In this document: positions 17,652 through 27,070 of the stretch, piece after piece
Layout: each line of letters opens with the position of its first letter
Position numbering within the stretch: position 1 is the stretch's first letter
Assembly (NCBI RefSeq): GCF_007860075.1
Contig: NZ_SJPP01000001.1
Location: forward strand, 3,693,490 to 3,757,489
Reading direction: 5' to 3'
Length of the DNA stretch: 64,000 bases
Origin: Symmachiella macrocystis
Lineage (GTDB): Bacteria > Planctomycetota > Planctomycetia > Planctomycetales > Planctomycetaceae
Translations under genes and position numbers: made by a program
The notes under the pieces: generated by a model
What the model saw: only the letters and a program-made list of their open reading frames with translations
Told to the model about the DNA's origin: nothing
Databases searched by the model: none

Positions 17652-19955
17652 ATGACGGTTTCCGCCCGTTTTTTCTCGATGACCGGGTTCGTGCTCTGTG
17701 CCTTGATCGCCGTTCCCACAATCGTCTCCGCACAACAACCGTCGATAACTTCAACTTCCCCCCAAGCGGCCATGCCGGGGGCTGCCGTCGACATCGTGCT
17801 CAAGGGAGGCAACCTTGCCGGTCCCACGCAACTCTGGACCAGCTTTCCCGCTGAAGCCGCTTTGTCTCCCGATGTGAAAGACAACGGCACCAACGCCGCT
17901 CAAGTGACCTATCGCATTACCGTCCCCGAAGGAACTCCCGCCGGAATCCATGCAATCCGCGCCGTGACTCCCACAGGTGTTTCCAAACCGGTCTTGTTTC
18001 TGGTCGACGATCTAGCGTCGGTGGCTGAGAAAAAACCAAACAACTCCACCGGCGCCGCACAACCGTTGACGTTACCCATCGCGGTCGATGGAACGGTCGA
18101 CGCCCTCTCGCGGCATTTTTACAAATTCTCCGTCGAGCAGGGACAAACGGTCTCGTTTGAAGTCCTGGCTCGCCGCATTGGTTCACCGCTCGACCCGTTG
18201 ATTCGCATTTTGGATGCCACCGGACGCGAGTTGGCTTATAGCGACGACGCAGCCGGCACAATGGGGGACGCCCGTTTGTGCCACACCTTCAAAGACGCCG
18301 GCGAATATTATCTCGAGCTACGCGACATCAGCTACACCGGTGGAGCAGGACACCGTTATCGTTTGCGCATCGGCGATTTTCCTTGTGTCAGCGCCCCCTA
18401 TCCCATGGGAGCCAAAGCGGGTACGACCGCCACGATCGGATTTGCCGGTAGTCATCTCCGCGACGCACAACCGATCAGCGTCAACGTTCCCTCCGATCCA
18501 TCCATCAAATGGATGCCAGTGGCGGCAAAATCTGCGGATGGTCAAAGCAGCGGTTTCACCGTATTGGCAGTCAGCCCCCAGGACGAAGCAGTCGAGCAAG
18601 AACCGAACAACGACCTGCCCCAAGCGACACGTGTCGCATTGGGAGCCAATCTCAACGGGCGTTTCGAAACCCCCGGCGATATTGATCGCTTTATTTTTAA
18701 GGCAGCCAAAGGGCAGCGATTTCTCTTCACCGGCTACACCCGTCGCCAGGGAGCTCCAACCGACTTGCACGTCCGTCTGCTGGACGCGGCCGGCAAACAA
18801 TTGGCCATCGCCGAGGATTCCGGCAAAAACGACGCATTGATCAACCACACTTTCCCCGCCGAGGGAGACTATGTCTTGGAAGTCCAAGACCTGCATCGCC
18901 GCGGCGGACCGGAATTCTCTTACCGCATCACCACGACTCCGTATCAGCCCGGCTTTGATTTGTCGACCTCCGGGGAAACCATCAATGTCCCGGCCGGTGG
19001 AACTGCGTTCGTCACCGTGACCGCCACGCGCCGCGATTACAACGGCCCCATCGAGATTTCGGGTGAAAACCTGCCCGAGGGAGTGACTGTGACGCCAACC
19101 GTCATCGGTCCCGGCCGACCCAATGCAGTCGTCACGATTCAAAACGGGGCAACCGCCGCTGGAGCAATCTCCCAGATTCGCCTCATTGGCACGGCCAAGA
19201 TCGGCGACGCCGATTACCGAGCCGTTGCCACCGCCACCACTGCCCAACAAGGCCTATTCAGCGCCATGCCCTGGCCGCCTTTGAATTTGGCGGAGAAAGT
19301 TGCCCTGGCGGCAGCGCCCGCGCCGAACTTCTTTACTCTGACCAGCGATCCGGCAACGGTCGTGCTTGGCCCGGATCTCAGTGCAACGGTGATCGTTAAA
19401 GCGAATCGCACAAAAGACTTCGGCGAAGCCATCGCCCTGGCAGTCGAACCGGCCAAAGCTGGCCTACCCCCGGAAGTCGCCGTCGCAGCCAAACCGATCG
19501 CGAAGGGCAAAAACGAAATCGCCATCGTGATTTCAGCCAAAGCCAAAGCACCGCTGGGCGAATTCACCATTGTGCTCAACGGAACCGGCAAAAAAGGCAA
19601 AGCCAGCAGCTCGCAAGCCGCACCGGGAATCCGCATCAGATTGCAGGCCCCCTACTCGCTCAGTGCGGAAAATATAACGATTGCGCGCGGCGCCAAAGCG
19701 AAAATCAAGGTAACCGCCGTGCGAAACCCCGCTTACACTGGCCCCATTATATTAACATTTGTTAATCTACCCAAAGGTGTCACCGCAGCACCGGCCACAA
19801 TCGAGGCTGGTAAAAACGAGGTGGAAGTCGAACTGACCGCTGCCGCAGATGCTGCTGTCGGAATTGTGAAAAACACGACAAGTCAGGGTGAAGGTCTGGT
19901 TGGCAAAACCAAAATTCCGGGAAAATCCCCGGCCTTTGAATTGACGGTGCAGTAA
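17652..19955 (+). CDS. Exported protein with two PPC (pre-peptidase C-terminal) domains and Ig-like repeats
   Basis: ATG at 17652 is nine bases after GGAG and gives 767 residues. The frame is open from 17574, but the earlier part lacks an ideal ribosome site. A signal peptide (SMTGFVLCALIAVPTIVSAQQ) leads into an IPT/Ig-like N-terminus (MPGAAVDIVLKGGNL). Two PPC-type domains follow: EKKPNNSTGAAQPL...SRHFYKFSVEQGQ and EQEPNNDLPQATRV...DIDRFIFKAAKGQ, each ending in EYYLEL or YVLEVQDL. Then come two or three beta-sandwich repeats (GGTAFVTVTATRRDYNGPIE; RGAKAKIKVTAVRNPAYTGP). No enzymatic motif is seen. A DUF1549/DUF1553 gene follows after 91 bases, the usual planctomycetal partner. Confidence 0.8.
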   Translation: MTVSARFFSMTGFVLCALIAVPTIVSAQQPSITSTSPQAAMPGAAVDIVLKGGNLAGPTQLWTSFPAEAALSPDVKDNGTNAAQVTYRITVPEGTPAGIHAIRAVTPTGVSKPVLFLVDDLASVAEKKPNNSTGAAQPLTLPIAVDGTVDALSRHFYKFSVEQGQTVSFEVLARRIGSPLDPLIRILDATGRELAYSDDAAGTMGDARLCHTFKDAGEYYLELRDISYTGGAGHRYRLRIGDFPCVSAPYPMGAKAGTTATIGFAGSHLRDAQPISVNVPSDPSIKWMPVAAKSADGQSSGFTVLAVSPQDEAVEQEPNNDLPQATRVALGANLNGRFETPGDIDRFIFKAAKGQRFLFTGYTRRQGAPTDLHVRLLDAAGKQLAIAEDSGKNDALINHTFPAEGDYVLEVQDLHRRGGPEFSYRITTTPYQPGFDLSTSGETINVPAGGTAFVTVTATRRDYNGPIEISGENLPEGVTVTPTVIGPGRPNAVVTIQNGATAAGAISQIRLIGTAKIGDADYRAVATATTAQQGLFSAMPWPPLNLAEKVALAAAPAPNFFTLTSDPATVVLGPDLSATVIVKANRTKDFGEAIALAVEPAKAGLPPEVAVAAKPIAKGKNEIAIVISAKAKAPLGEFTIVLNGTGKKGKASSSQAAPGIRIRLQAPYSLSAENITIARGAKAKIKVTAVRNPAYTGPIILTFVNLPKGVTAAPATIEAGKNEVEVELTAAADAAVGIVKNTTSQGEGLVGKTKIPGKSPAFELTVQ

Positions 19956-20046
19956 GACGGCAACGACGAATCGCAGAATTGTGAAAACGCCCGGTACGGA
20001 ATCCCCGCACACGAATTTAGGTTCAAATCACATGGAGATACGAGTC

Positions 20047-22518
20047 ATGCGGCTGCCCGAACAGAAACTCCGGTTTCCGTCCCTGATCATGTGCTGTGGT
20101 ATGGCCCTGCTTTTGGCCCAATGCCCTGTTGCTTGGGGCGGACAAGAGATCGGCAATCCGTCCCAACTCGTCATGAAACCGGCACAGGTCCAACTCAACG
20201 GTGCCCGGGCGACACAGCAACTGCAGGTGTCGGGTATTCTCTCTGAAAACAACGTCCGGGATTTGACGGGGGCTGCCCAGTTCACGTCGTCCAACGAAGC
20301 CATCGTCAAAGTCGTTGACGGTGTTGCTCTGCCAGTCGCCAACGGAACGGCGGAAATCACCGCAACCGCTGGCGGACAAACTGCTAAAATCGCCGTCACT
20401 GTTGCGGGAATGGAAACCCCTTCACCAGTCAGCTTCAAAAACGGCACCATCGCCGCCCTCTCCAAAGCGGGTTGCAACATGGGGGCCTGCCACGGTTCTC
20501 CCTCGGGTAAAGCCGGTTTTCGGTTGTCGTTGCGTGGTTATGATCCCGCCCTCGATATCGTCACGCTTCGCACCGAATTCTTCGGCCGCCGCACCAATGC
20601 GATGGCTCCGGAAGAAAGTCTGATTCTCACCAAACCGCTGATGCAAGTTGCCCATGGCGGCGGACGACGACTACGCAAATCTGAACCCGCTTACAAAATC
20701 CTCCGCGACTGGATTGGTGAAGGATTGCGGCTCGATCCCGAATCCGCTCCGGAAGTCGTCAAAGTCGAAGTCTTCCCTAGCAAACGCGTCTTCCAACCCG
20801 GCAGCGACCGCCAACAACTCCGCGTCGATGCACACTTCAGTGATGGCACCGTCCGCGACGTCACAGCCATTGCCGTGTACAGTTCGTCCAATGAATCGGT
20901 CGCCACGGTGGGTGACGCCGGTCTGGTCTCCAAACATACACGGGGCGAGTCCGCCGTGTTGGTCCGCTATTTGGACAAGATGGAGACCTCTTACATCACC
21001 TTCCTGGATGACGTCGAAGGGTTTGCCTGGAATAATCCTCCCGAAAACAACTTCGTCGATTCGCTGGTCTTCGCCAAACTGAACCAACTACAAATCCTGC
21101 CATCGGAGCTTTGTTCGGATGAGGAATTTCTCCGCCGTGCCTATTTGGATACGACAGGACGGCTCCCCACGATCGAAGAATCGCAAGCTTTCCTCAGCCG
21201 TTCGGAGGAAAACAAACGCGCACTACTGATCGACCATTTGTTGGACACCGACGATTTTGCCTCGTACTGGACGCTCAAATGGGGCGACATCCTGCGGTCC
21301 AACAGTAAAAAGCTCAACGCCAAAGGCGTGCACAAATTCCGCCGTTGGATTTATGACGCTGTCCGTACCGACAAACCCATTGATCAATTCACGCGGGAAC
21401 TGCTAACCGCACAGGGAAGCGTTTTTGAGAACCCGCCGGCTAACTATTGGCGGGCCAGCCGCGATCCGTTGGATGCCACCGAAACTACGGCGCAACTTTT
21501 CCTCGGCATTCGCATTCAATGTGCCAAATGCCACAACCATCCCTTCGAGAAGTGGACGCAGGACAATTACTACGGCATCGGCGCCGTCTTCGCCCGCGTC
21601 GGTCGCAAGACCGGTTTTGAGAAGGACGACGAGATCATCTTCGTCAGCAACTCCGGTGAGGTCAAACAACCTCGGACCGGACAAACCATGAAGCCGCACC
21701 TGTTGCTCAAGGGGGACGTCGATGTTCCCGAGGGTCAGGATCGCCGCGAAGTCTTCGCCGAATGGCTGACTGCTGCGGACAATCCCTTCTTCGCCAAGGT
21801 GGCCGTCAATCGCATTTGGGGACACCTGATGGGACGAGGCATCGTCGAACCGGTCGATGACTTCCGCGATTCCAATCCCCCCTCGAACGCACCGCTGCTG
21901 GACAAGTTGGCCGAAGATTTCATTGCGAATAACTACAGCCGCAAATGGGCGATTCGCACGATCATGAACAGCCGGACCTACCAGCTCAGTTCGCGGAAAA
22001 ACGATTTCAACGACACCGACGAAATCTACAACTCGCACGCCGGTACCCGCATGCTCAGCGCCGAGCAGTTGCTCGACGCGATTTGCCAAGTGACGTCGGT
22101 TCCGGAAAACTTCAAAGGGCTGCCGGTCGGCTTCCGTGCCGTCGAATTGCCCGATCCGCCCACCGATCACTACTTCTTGAAGATCTTCGGCCAACCGCAA
22201 CGCGAAATGGCCTGTGCCTGCGAACGCAGCAACGAATCGAACCTGTCGCAAGCACTGCAGATGATCAACGGACCGGTCGTGCACAACAAGTTGCGTGACG
22301 ACAAAGGCCGCATCGCCGCAGCCATCGCCGCCGGCAAAGACAATGCCACGATCATCACCGAGTTGTACCTGGCTGCCCTCAGCCGGCAACCCGCCGAAGA
22401 AGAATTGGCCGCCGCCATCAAACATGTCGGTGAAACCAAGGACAAAGAGCGCCGCATGACGTTGGAAGACGTCGGCTGGGCATTGTTGAACTCGAAGGAA
22501 TTCTTGTTCCAACACTAA
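20047..22518 (+). CDS. DUF1549/DUF1553 surface protein with Ig-like repeats and c-type heme-like motifs
   Basis: The 823-residue product (ATG 20047, nine bases after GGAG; in-frame ATG at 20032) has a signal peptide (LIMCCGMALLLAQCPVAWG). Two BIG2-like Ig repeats are visible: VQLNGARATQQLQVSG...SSNEAIVKV, and FQPGSDRQQLRVDAHFSDGTVRDV...SSSNESVATV. CNMGACHGS lies between them and CAKCHNHPFEKW follows DUF1549; both are CxxCH-like. The DUF1549 core (RRAYLDTTGRLPT) precedes DUF1553 (WLTAADNPFFAKVAVNRIWGHLMGRG). These proteins are large families in Planctomycetota, thought to handle polysaccharides or redox at the cell surface, but no activity is proven. The normal DUF1501 partner is not adjacent; one lies at 31606. 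A strong terminator follows the stop. Confidence 0.85.
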   Translation: MRLPEQKLRFPSLIMCCGMALLLAQCPVAWGGQEIGNPSQLVMKPAQVQLNGARATQQLQVSGILSENNVRDLTGAAQFTSSNEAIVKVVDGVALPVANGTAEITATAGGQTAKIAVTVAGMETPSPVSFKNGTIAALSKAGCNMGACHGSPSGKAGFRLSLRGYDPALDIVTLRTEFFGRRTNAMAPEESLILTKPLMQVAHGGGRRLRKSEPAYKILRDWIGEGLRLDPESAPEVVKVEVFPSKRVFQPGSDRQQLRVDAHFSDGTVRDVTAIAVYSSSNESVATVGDAGLVSKHTRGESAVLVRYLDKMETSYITFLDDVEGFAWNNPPENNFVDSLVFAKLNQLQILPSELCSDEEFLRRAYLDTTGRLPTIEESQAFLSRSEENKRALLIDHLLDTDDFASYWTLKWGDILRSNSKKLNAKGVHKFRRWIYDAVRTDKPIDQFTRELLTAQGSVFENPPANYWRASRDPLDATETTAQLFLGIRIQCAKCHNHPFEKWTQDNYYGIGAVFARVGRKTGFEKDDEIIFVSNSGEVKQPRTGQTMKPHLLLKGDVDVPEGQDRREVFAEWLTAADNPFFAKVAVNRIWGHLMGRGIVEPVDDFRDSNPPSNAPLLDKLAEDFIANNYSRKWAIRTIMNSRTYQLSSRKNDFNDTDEIYNSHAGTRMLSAEQLLDAICQVTSVPENFKGLPVGFRAVELPDPPTDHYFLKIFGQPQREMACACERSNESNLSQALQMINGPVVHNKLRDDKGRIAAAIAAGKDNATIITELYLAALSRQPAEEELAAAIKHVGETKDKERRMTLEDVGWALLNSKEFLFQH

Positions 22519-22533
22519 TTCCCGTCAGCAACC

Positions 22534-22576
22534 AAAAACGGCCCGCGATTTTTAGTTAGATTCGCGGGCCGTTTTT
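22534..22576 (+). terminator. Rho-independent terminator
   Basis: A perfect 15-bp stem (22534-22548 with 22562-22576, core ACGGCCCGCGA) has a 13-base loop, and the right arm ends in five T's. It is 15 bases after the DUF1553 stop, so it closes the PPC/DUF1553 unit. Confidence 0.9.
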
Positions 22577-22599
22577 CATGCTACCGAAGGCAACTACTC

Positions 22600-23127
22600 A
22601 TGAAACAATGGGGGATCTACATCGCCGCAGCGATTGCGATCGCCTTGGTGGCAGTTGTGGCGATGCATCCAAGTTATCGCCAACGGCGTATGGTGACGCA
22701 GTTACAGCGCGCCCCTTCGGCGGAAGACAAGGCGCGCTTGATCCAAGAAATTATCGACTTGGATCCCACCTCAGCTGATGACATCCTGGAACAGTATGCA
22801 CTGCAAAATCCCACCGTTGCCATCGACCCTCGGCACATTGTGGGCCTAGTTTCTGATACGACTTCGGGGGATGTCTACGAAGTGGGAGACGGTGTCGCCG
22901 GAAGTTTTCGGATCGGAACTCCGGTCCACAAATTTCAAGAAGTTCATTTGCTGCGAAGCACCGAGCGCGTTGCCCGATTTGTACTTCAAGAACGAGAAGG
23001 GCTGGCAACACCAAGATATTCCACATACCGCTTTAAGTATGACGGTGGAGCGGGGGCCCGGATATTCGACGACGTGCGTCCCGACGATATCACCCGCTGG
23101 CAAGCCGAAGGCATCTGGCCGTTTTAA
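22600..23127 (+). CDS. Small membrane-anchored protein, first of a tandem pair
   Basis: The 175-residue product starts with one hydrophobic anchor (residues about 5-21) and then MHPSYRQRRMVTQLQRAP. The remainder looks soluble and is probably periplasmic. No known family is recognised. It is paralogous to the next gene: roughly the first 60 residues and the last 17 (ending RWQAEGIWPF) are nearly the same, while the middle differs. GAAGG lies 10 bases before ATG. It follows the terminator at 22534, so it is its own unit with the next gene. The tandem arrangement suggests dosage or diversification. Confidence 0.7.
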   Translation: MKQWGIYIAAAIAIALVAVVAMHPSYRQRRMVTQLQRAPSAEDKARLIQEIIDLDPTSADDILEQYALQNPTVAIDPRHIVGLVSDTTSGDVYEVGDGVAGSFRIGTPVHKFQEVHLLRSTERVARFVLQEREGLATPRYSTYRFKYDGGAGARIFDDVRPDDITRWQAEGIWPF

Positions 23128-23144
23128 ATTGAAGGCATGCGCTC

Positions 23145-23681
23145 ATGAAACAATGGGGGATCTATATCGCCGCAGCGATTGCTATCACGTTCGTAGCAGT
23201 CGTAGCGATGCATCCAAGTTATCGCCAACGGCGTATGGTGACGCAACTGCAGCGCGCCCCGTCGGCGGAAGACAAAGTGCGCTTGATCCAAGAGATCATC
23301 GACCTGAGTCCCGCTTCAGCTGGCGACATCCTGGAACAGTATACACAACACGACCCCACCGTTGCCTTCGACCCTTTGCACGTTGTGGGCCTAATCTCTG
23401 ATACAACATCGGGGAAGGTTCACATAGTCGGAGACGGCATGCTCGCAAGTTCTTTTTCAGTCGGTGACTCGCCTGCCGCTAAGTTCCGAGAAATCCGATT
23501 CCTGAAAAGTGATTCCCTTCTCACCCGTTTCATCCTGCTAGAAGTCGAAGGGCTTGCGACGCCTCGATACCGAGAATACCGATTTAGGTATGATGATGGA
23601 GAATTAGCAGGTGAAGCTTTCGATAGCGTCAGACCCGATGATATCACCCGCTGGCAAGCCGAAGGCATTTGGCCGTTTTAA
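23145..23681 (+). CDS. Small membrane-anchored protein, second of a tandem pair
   Basis: The 178-residue product is the paralogue of the preceding gene, separated by 17 bases. The first 14 residues (MKQWGIYIAAAIAI) match exactly, and APSAEDK-x-RLIQEIIDL differs at one position. SDTTSG and the closing DDITRWQAEGIWPF are also shared. The middle (DVYEVGDGVAGSF in the first, KVHIVGDGMLASSF here) is strongly diverged. The anchor is TFVAVVAM instead of ALVAVVAM. The function is unknown. The duplicated unit also includes the GAAGG ribosome-site region. Confidence 0.7.
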   Translation: MKQWGIYIAAAIAITFVAVVAMHPSYRQRRMVTQLQRAPSAEDKVRLIQEIIDLSPASAGDILEQYTQHDPTVAFDPLHVVGLISDTTSGKVHIVGDGMLASSFSVGDSPAAKFREIRFLKSDSLLTRFILLEVEGLATPRYREYRFRYDDGELAGEAFDSVRPDDITRWQAEGIWPF

Positions 23682-23750
23682 CACGCGAATTCCAAGGCAA
23701 ATTCTGCCGACCGCATCGGAAATGGCCCACTCCGCCAGCGTCCACCCCGC

Positions 23751-23816
23751 CCCCCGGCAAAGCCGGGGGCTAATATGGGGCGTCAAAATTCCCTCAGCCC
23801 CCGGCTCTGCCGGGGG
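23751..23816. repeat. Twin-hairpin repeat, copy 2
   Basis: It has the same architecture as 8044-8120: CCCCCGGC/GCCGGGGG stems at 23751-23769 (loop AAA) and 23798-23816 (loop TCT). The stem sequences are identical to copy 1 and only the loops and spacer differ. It lies between the tandem pair and the putA stop. Confidence 0.85.
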
Positions 23817-23866
23817 GGGGCTTCTGGCCACTGACCACCGGCCACTGACCACCGGCCACTCGACCA

Positions 23867-26866
23867 CTACTTCTCCGCATCCGGCTCCGGCGCGAAGCCG
23901 CGCCGCATCGTGTTTTCCGTCACGTTCACCGGCAGCAGGAATTGTTGCAGGTAATCCGGGCCGCCCGTTTTTGAGCCGATGCCTGACATGCGGAAGCCGC
24001 CGAAGGGTTGACGGTTGACCATGGCTCCCGTGATGCCGCGGTTCAAATACAAGTTGCCCACGTCAAACCGCTGCCGGACGCGTTTGAGCGTTTCCGGGCT
24101 GCGGGAAAAGACGCCGCCGGTTAGGGCGTACCGCGTGCCGTTGGCGATGTCGAGTGCTTGGTCAATATCAGCTGCGCGAATGACCGCTAACACGGGGCCG
24201 AAGATTTCTTCCTGGGCCAAGGTCGAATCGGGATCGACATCGCAGAAAATCGTGGGCGGAACGTAATAGCCCGACTCGGCCAAATCACCCAGATCGCATT
24301 CGAGCGCGACTTCGATCTCCTCTTCCTTGGCTTCGGAAATCGTTTCTAGGATCCGCTGCTGTGCTTCTTCATCAATCACCGGTCCGACCGCTGTTGCCGG
24401 ATCAGTCGGATTGCCGATTTTCAAACTCTCCGTCGCACCGACCAACCGTTGCAGAAAATCATCGTAGGCCGCTTCGTGCACAATCACCCGCGAACAGGCG
24501 GAGCACTTTTGGCCCGAGTATCCAAAGGCGCTATGCATCACGCCAACGACCGCTTCGTCTAAGTCGGCATCCTCGTCGACGATGATGGCGTTTTTGCCCC
24601 CCATTTCCGCAATCACCCGCTTCACGCTTTGTTGCCGGTCGTCAGCCGCCGAAGCTTGTTCGTTGATCGCCAAACCGACTTCTTGTGAACCGGTAAAAGC
24701 AATTAGCGAAATATCGGGACTTCCGACCAAGTCCGCCCCAATATCCTCGCCGACACCGGGGAGATAATTGACCACGCCGCGATCAATCCCCACATCCTCA
24801 ATGATCTCCATCAACTTCGAGGCGATCACAGAGGATTGTTCGGCCGGTTTCATGATCACGGTATTCCCGGCGACGATGGCCGCGGCGGTCATGCCGGTCA
24901 AAATGGCCAGCGGAAAATTCCACGGTGCGATGACGGCCACCACGCCGCGCGGCTTGTAGAAATAGGAGTTCTCTTCACCCGGCACGTCGCATTGCTGCGG
25001 CTCGGCCAAAGTCCGCATGTGGCCGGCGTAGTAATTGCAAAAGTCGATCGCTTCGGCGACATCGGCATCCGCGTCGGCCCATGGTTTGCCGCATTCGAAC
25101 ACCATCCAGGCGGCCAGTTCAAAACGCCGCTCGCGTATTTTGTCCGCGATCAATTCCACATATTCCGCCCGATAGTTCGCCTCGGTCGCCGCCCACAGGC
25201 GAAATGCATCGCGGGCCGCATCGATGGCGTTTAGCACATCGTCGTCGGTTGCTGAGGCGACTTTACCCACCACCTGTGCACTATCGGCGGGATTGCGCGA
25301 GATAATCATTTCCCGCGTATCAATCCGCCGTCCGCCGATCACCAACGGATAATCTTCGCCCAATTGCGATTCCACTTCATCGATCGCATGTTGCATGGCG
25401 TCGCGGGATTCGGGGCGGCTAAAGTCGGTCAGTGGTTCGTTCACGAATTCCGGCATCGGGATCTCTTCCAGCGGTGGCGCCGCAGCGCCGACATCATCAG
25501 GTTTCATCAGCAAATTCTCCACCGAAACGTCTTCCGCAAAACTCGCCCGGAGGAACGAATCGTTTGAGGTGTTTTCTAATAATCGCCGCACCAAATAGGC
25601 CATGCCGGGTATCATCTCGCCGAAGGGCGTATAAGCCCGCACGCGATATCCTTGCTCGGCAAACAGCTGCGCCGGCTCGCCGCCCATGCCGTACAGCATC
25701 TGAATTTCAAAGGCGTTTTTCGGGATGCCCAACTCTTCGGCCCAGCCGATCGCGTGCGACAAGCTCCGCAAGTTATGGCTGCCGAATGCCGGACGGAGTA
25801 ACTCGTGATTTTCCATCAACAACCGCGTGCAGCGCTCGAAAGCGGCGTCCGATTGCCACTTTTGTTGATAGACCGGAATCGGCCAATTGGCGGCTTGGGC
25901 ATGCACCGTTTCGAAATCCCAATACGCCCCCTTGACCAAACGCACCCAAACCGGCGTGCCCCGTTTTTTGGACCACTTGATCAAGTCGGTCAGGTCCCGT
26001 TCAGCATCGGGCAAATAGGCCTGAATCACGATTCCCACATCGGAATAGTCGCGGAACTCCGGCTCCATCAGCACCTGTTTGAAGATCTCGATCGTGAGAT
26101 CCTTATAGGCATAGTGCTCCATATCGACATGCACATAGCCGTGGTTTTCACGGGCCTGTCGCAAAATCGGCCGCAGCCGCTCCTTGACCCCGGCGCTGGT
26201 TCCGGCTGGATCGATCGGTTTGAATTGGCTGTACAGGGCGGACAATTTGAGGGAGACATTGATCCGCGGCACCGGTCCCTGCGGGTCGACGTCTATCTTT
26301 GAGTTCTCTTGCCACTCATTGACCGTTGGCGCCAAACCGGCAATCAGGTCCAAATAGGCCTGCTGGTACAGTTCCGCTTCGTTCTCGCTGATCACCGCTT
26401 CGCCCAGCAAATCGAGCGAAAAGGCGAAACCGCGGCGGCGGAGTTGGCTGACGGAGGTCAATACTTCATCAACCGTCGTCCCGGCGATAAACCGCTCGGC
26501 CATCCGCCGCGCATTGCTTCGCGCCCCAAAGGCCAATGCCCGTCCCAGCAACGAATCGGGTTGGCTGACATCGAGCGCCAATCGAACGGTTTTGGGGAAA
26601 TGTGTGCGGACCTCGTCGAAATACTCCTGCAGATGCCGCGTGATCGATTCCCGCGTGTGCAGCATCGGCAGCACGTCGATGAAGCGGAACATCTGTACCT
26701 TCACCGACTCGTCGGACATGGCCCACGAGAGGATACGGTCGTCCCACCACCGCCGCTCAAAAATCGAGGGCGTCCGCCGCTCCAATTGTGCGAATATTTG
26801 CCGACCGATCCGTTGCGTCGTCTCTTCGACGGCTTTGCCGGGATCAGTTTTCTTCGTCCTTGCCAC
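23867..26866 (-). CDS. putA: Bifunctional proline dehydrogenase / L-glutamate gamma-semialdehyde dehydrogenase
   Basis: The 999-residue product has the length of a minimal bifunctional PutA without the N-terminal DNA-binding domain. The PRODH half (about 1-480) has LVKGAYWDFETVHAQ, FGSHNLRSL, IQMLYGMGGE and YTPFGEMIPGMAYLVRRLLEN. The P5C dehydrogenase half (about 500-999) has GVVAVIAPWNFPLAI, FTGSQEVG, EMGGKNAIIVDEDA and SGQKCSACSRVI with the catalytic Cys. It oxidises proline to glutamate with a reduced flavin intermediate. It starts at GTG 26866 after GGCGGAG (11-base spacing). An aldo/keto reductase gene lies upstream on the same strand, with about 205 bases between. Confidence 0.95.
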   Translation of the reverse strand: MARTKKTDPGKAVEETTQRIGRQIFAQLERRTPSIFERRWWDDRILSWAMSDESVKVQMFRFIDVLPMLHTRESITRHLQEYFDEVRTHFPKTVRLALDVSQPDSLLGRALAFGARSNARRMAERFIAGTTVDEVLTSVSQLRRRGFAFSLDLLGEAVISENEAELYQQAYLDLIAGLAPTVNEWQENSKIDVDPQGPVPRINVSLKLSALYSQFKPIDPAGTSAGVKERLRPILRQARENHGYVHVDMEHYAYKDLTIEIFKQVLMEPEFRDYSDVGIVIQAYLPDAERDLTDLIKWSKKRGTPVWVRLVKGAYWDFETVHAQAANWPIPVYQQKWQSDAAFERCTRLLMENHELLRPAFGSHNLRSLSHAIGWAEELGIPKNAFEIQMLYGMGGEPAQLFAEQGYRVRAYTPFGEMIPGMAYLVRRLLENTSNDSFLRASFAEDVSVENLLMKPDDVGAAAPPLEEIPMPEFVNEPLTDFSRPESRDAMQHAIDEVESQLGEDYPLVIGGRRIDTREMIISRNPADSAQVVGKVASATDDDVLNAIDAARDAFRLWAATEANYRAEYVELIADKIRERRFELAAWMVFECGKPWADADADVAEAIDFCNYYAGHMRTLAEPQQCDVPGEENSYFYKPRGVVAVIAPWNFPLAILTGMTAAAIVAGNTVIMKPAEQSSVIASKLMEIIEDVGIDRGVVNYLPGVGEDIGADLVGSPDISLIAFTGSQEVGLAINEQASAADDRQQSVKRVIAEMGGKNAIIVDEDADLDEAVVGVMHSAFGYSGQKCSACSRVIVHEAAYDDFLQRLVGATESLKIGNPTDPATAVGPVIDEEAQQRILETISEAKEEEIEVALECDLGDLAESGYYVPPTIFCDVDPDSTLAQEEIFGPVLAVIRAADIDQALDIANGTRYALTGGVFSRSPETLKRVRQRFDVGNLYLNRGITGAMVNRQPFGGFRMSGIGSKTGGPDYLQQFLLPVNVTENTMRRGFAPEPDAEK

Positions 26867-27070
26867 GCGTTAAAGGTCTCCGCCAGTTGCACATCGGTGA
26901 ATTCATACCCTCTGCCGCCCGCCTCCGCGCGCAGATAAGCGCGCCGAGCAAAAGCCTGTTTTAACAAATCCCCGGCAATTTGGTAGCCAGCCGAGTTTTG
27001 GTAATTACAGAATGCGGGAGCGATGCCGATTGCTCTGGAGCCAAACGGCTTCAAGTCCCACGTCATTGTG

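Noticed and set aside
23604-23867. Minus-strand frame of 87 codons
   Set aside because: It comes from the CCCCCGGC hairpin repeat and the 3' end of the second tandem gene.
26701-27066. Minus-strand frame of 121 codons starting 4 bases after the aldo/keto reductase stop
   Set aside because: It overlaps putA by 166 bases in another frame and has no family motif; the part before the putA start is too short to judge.
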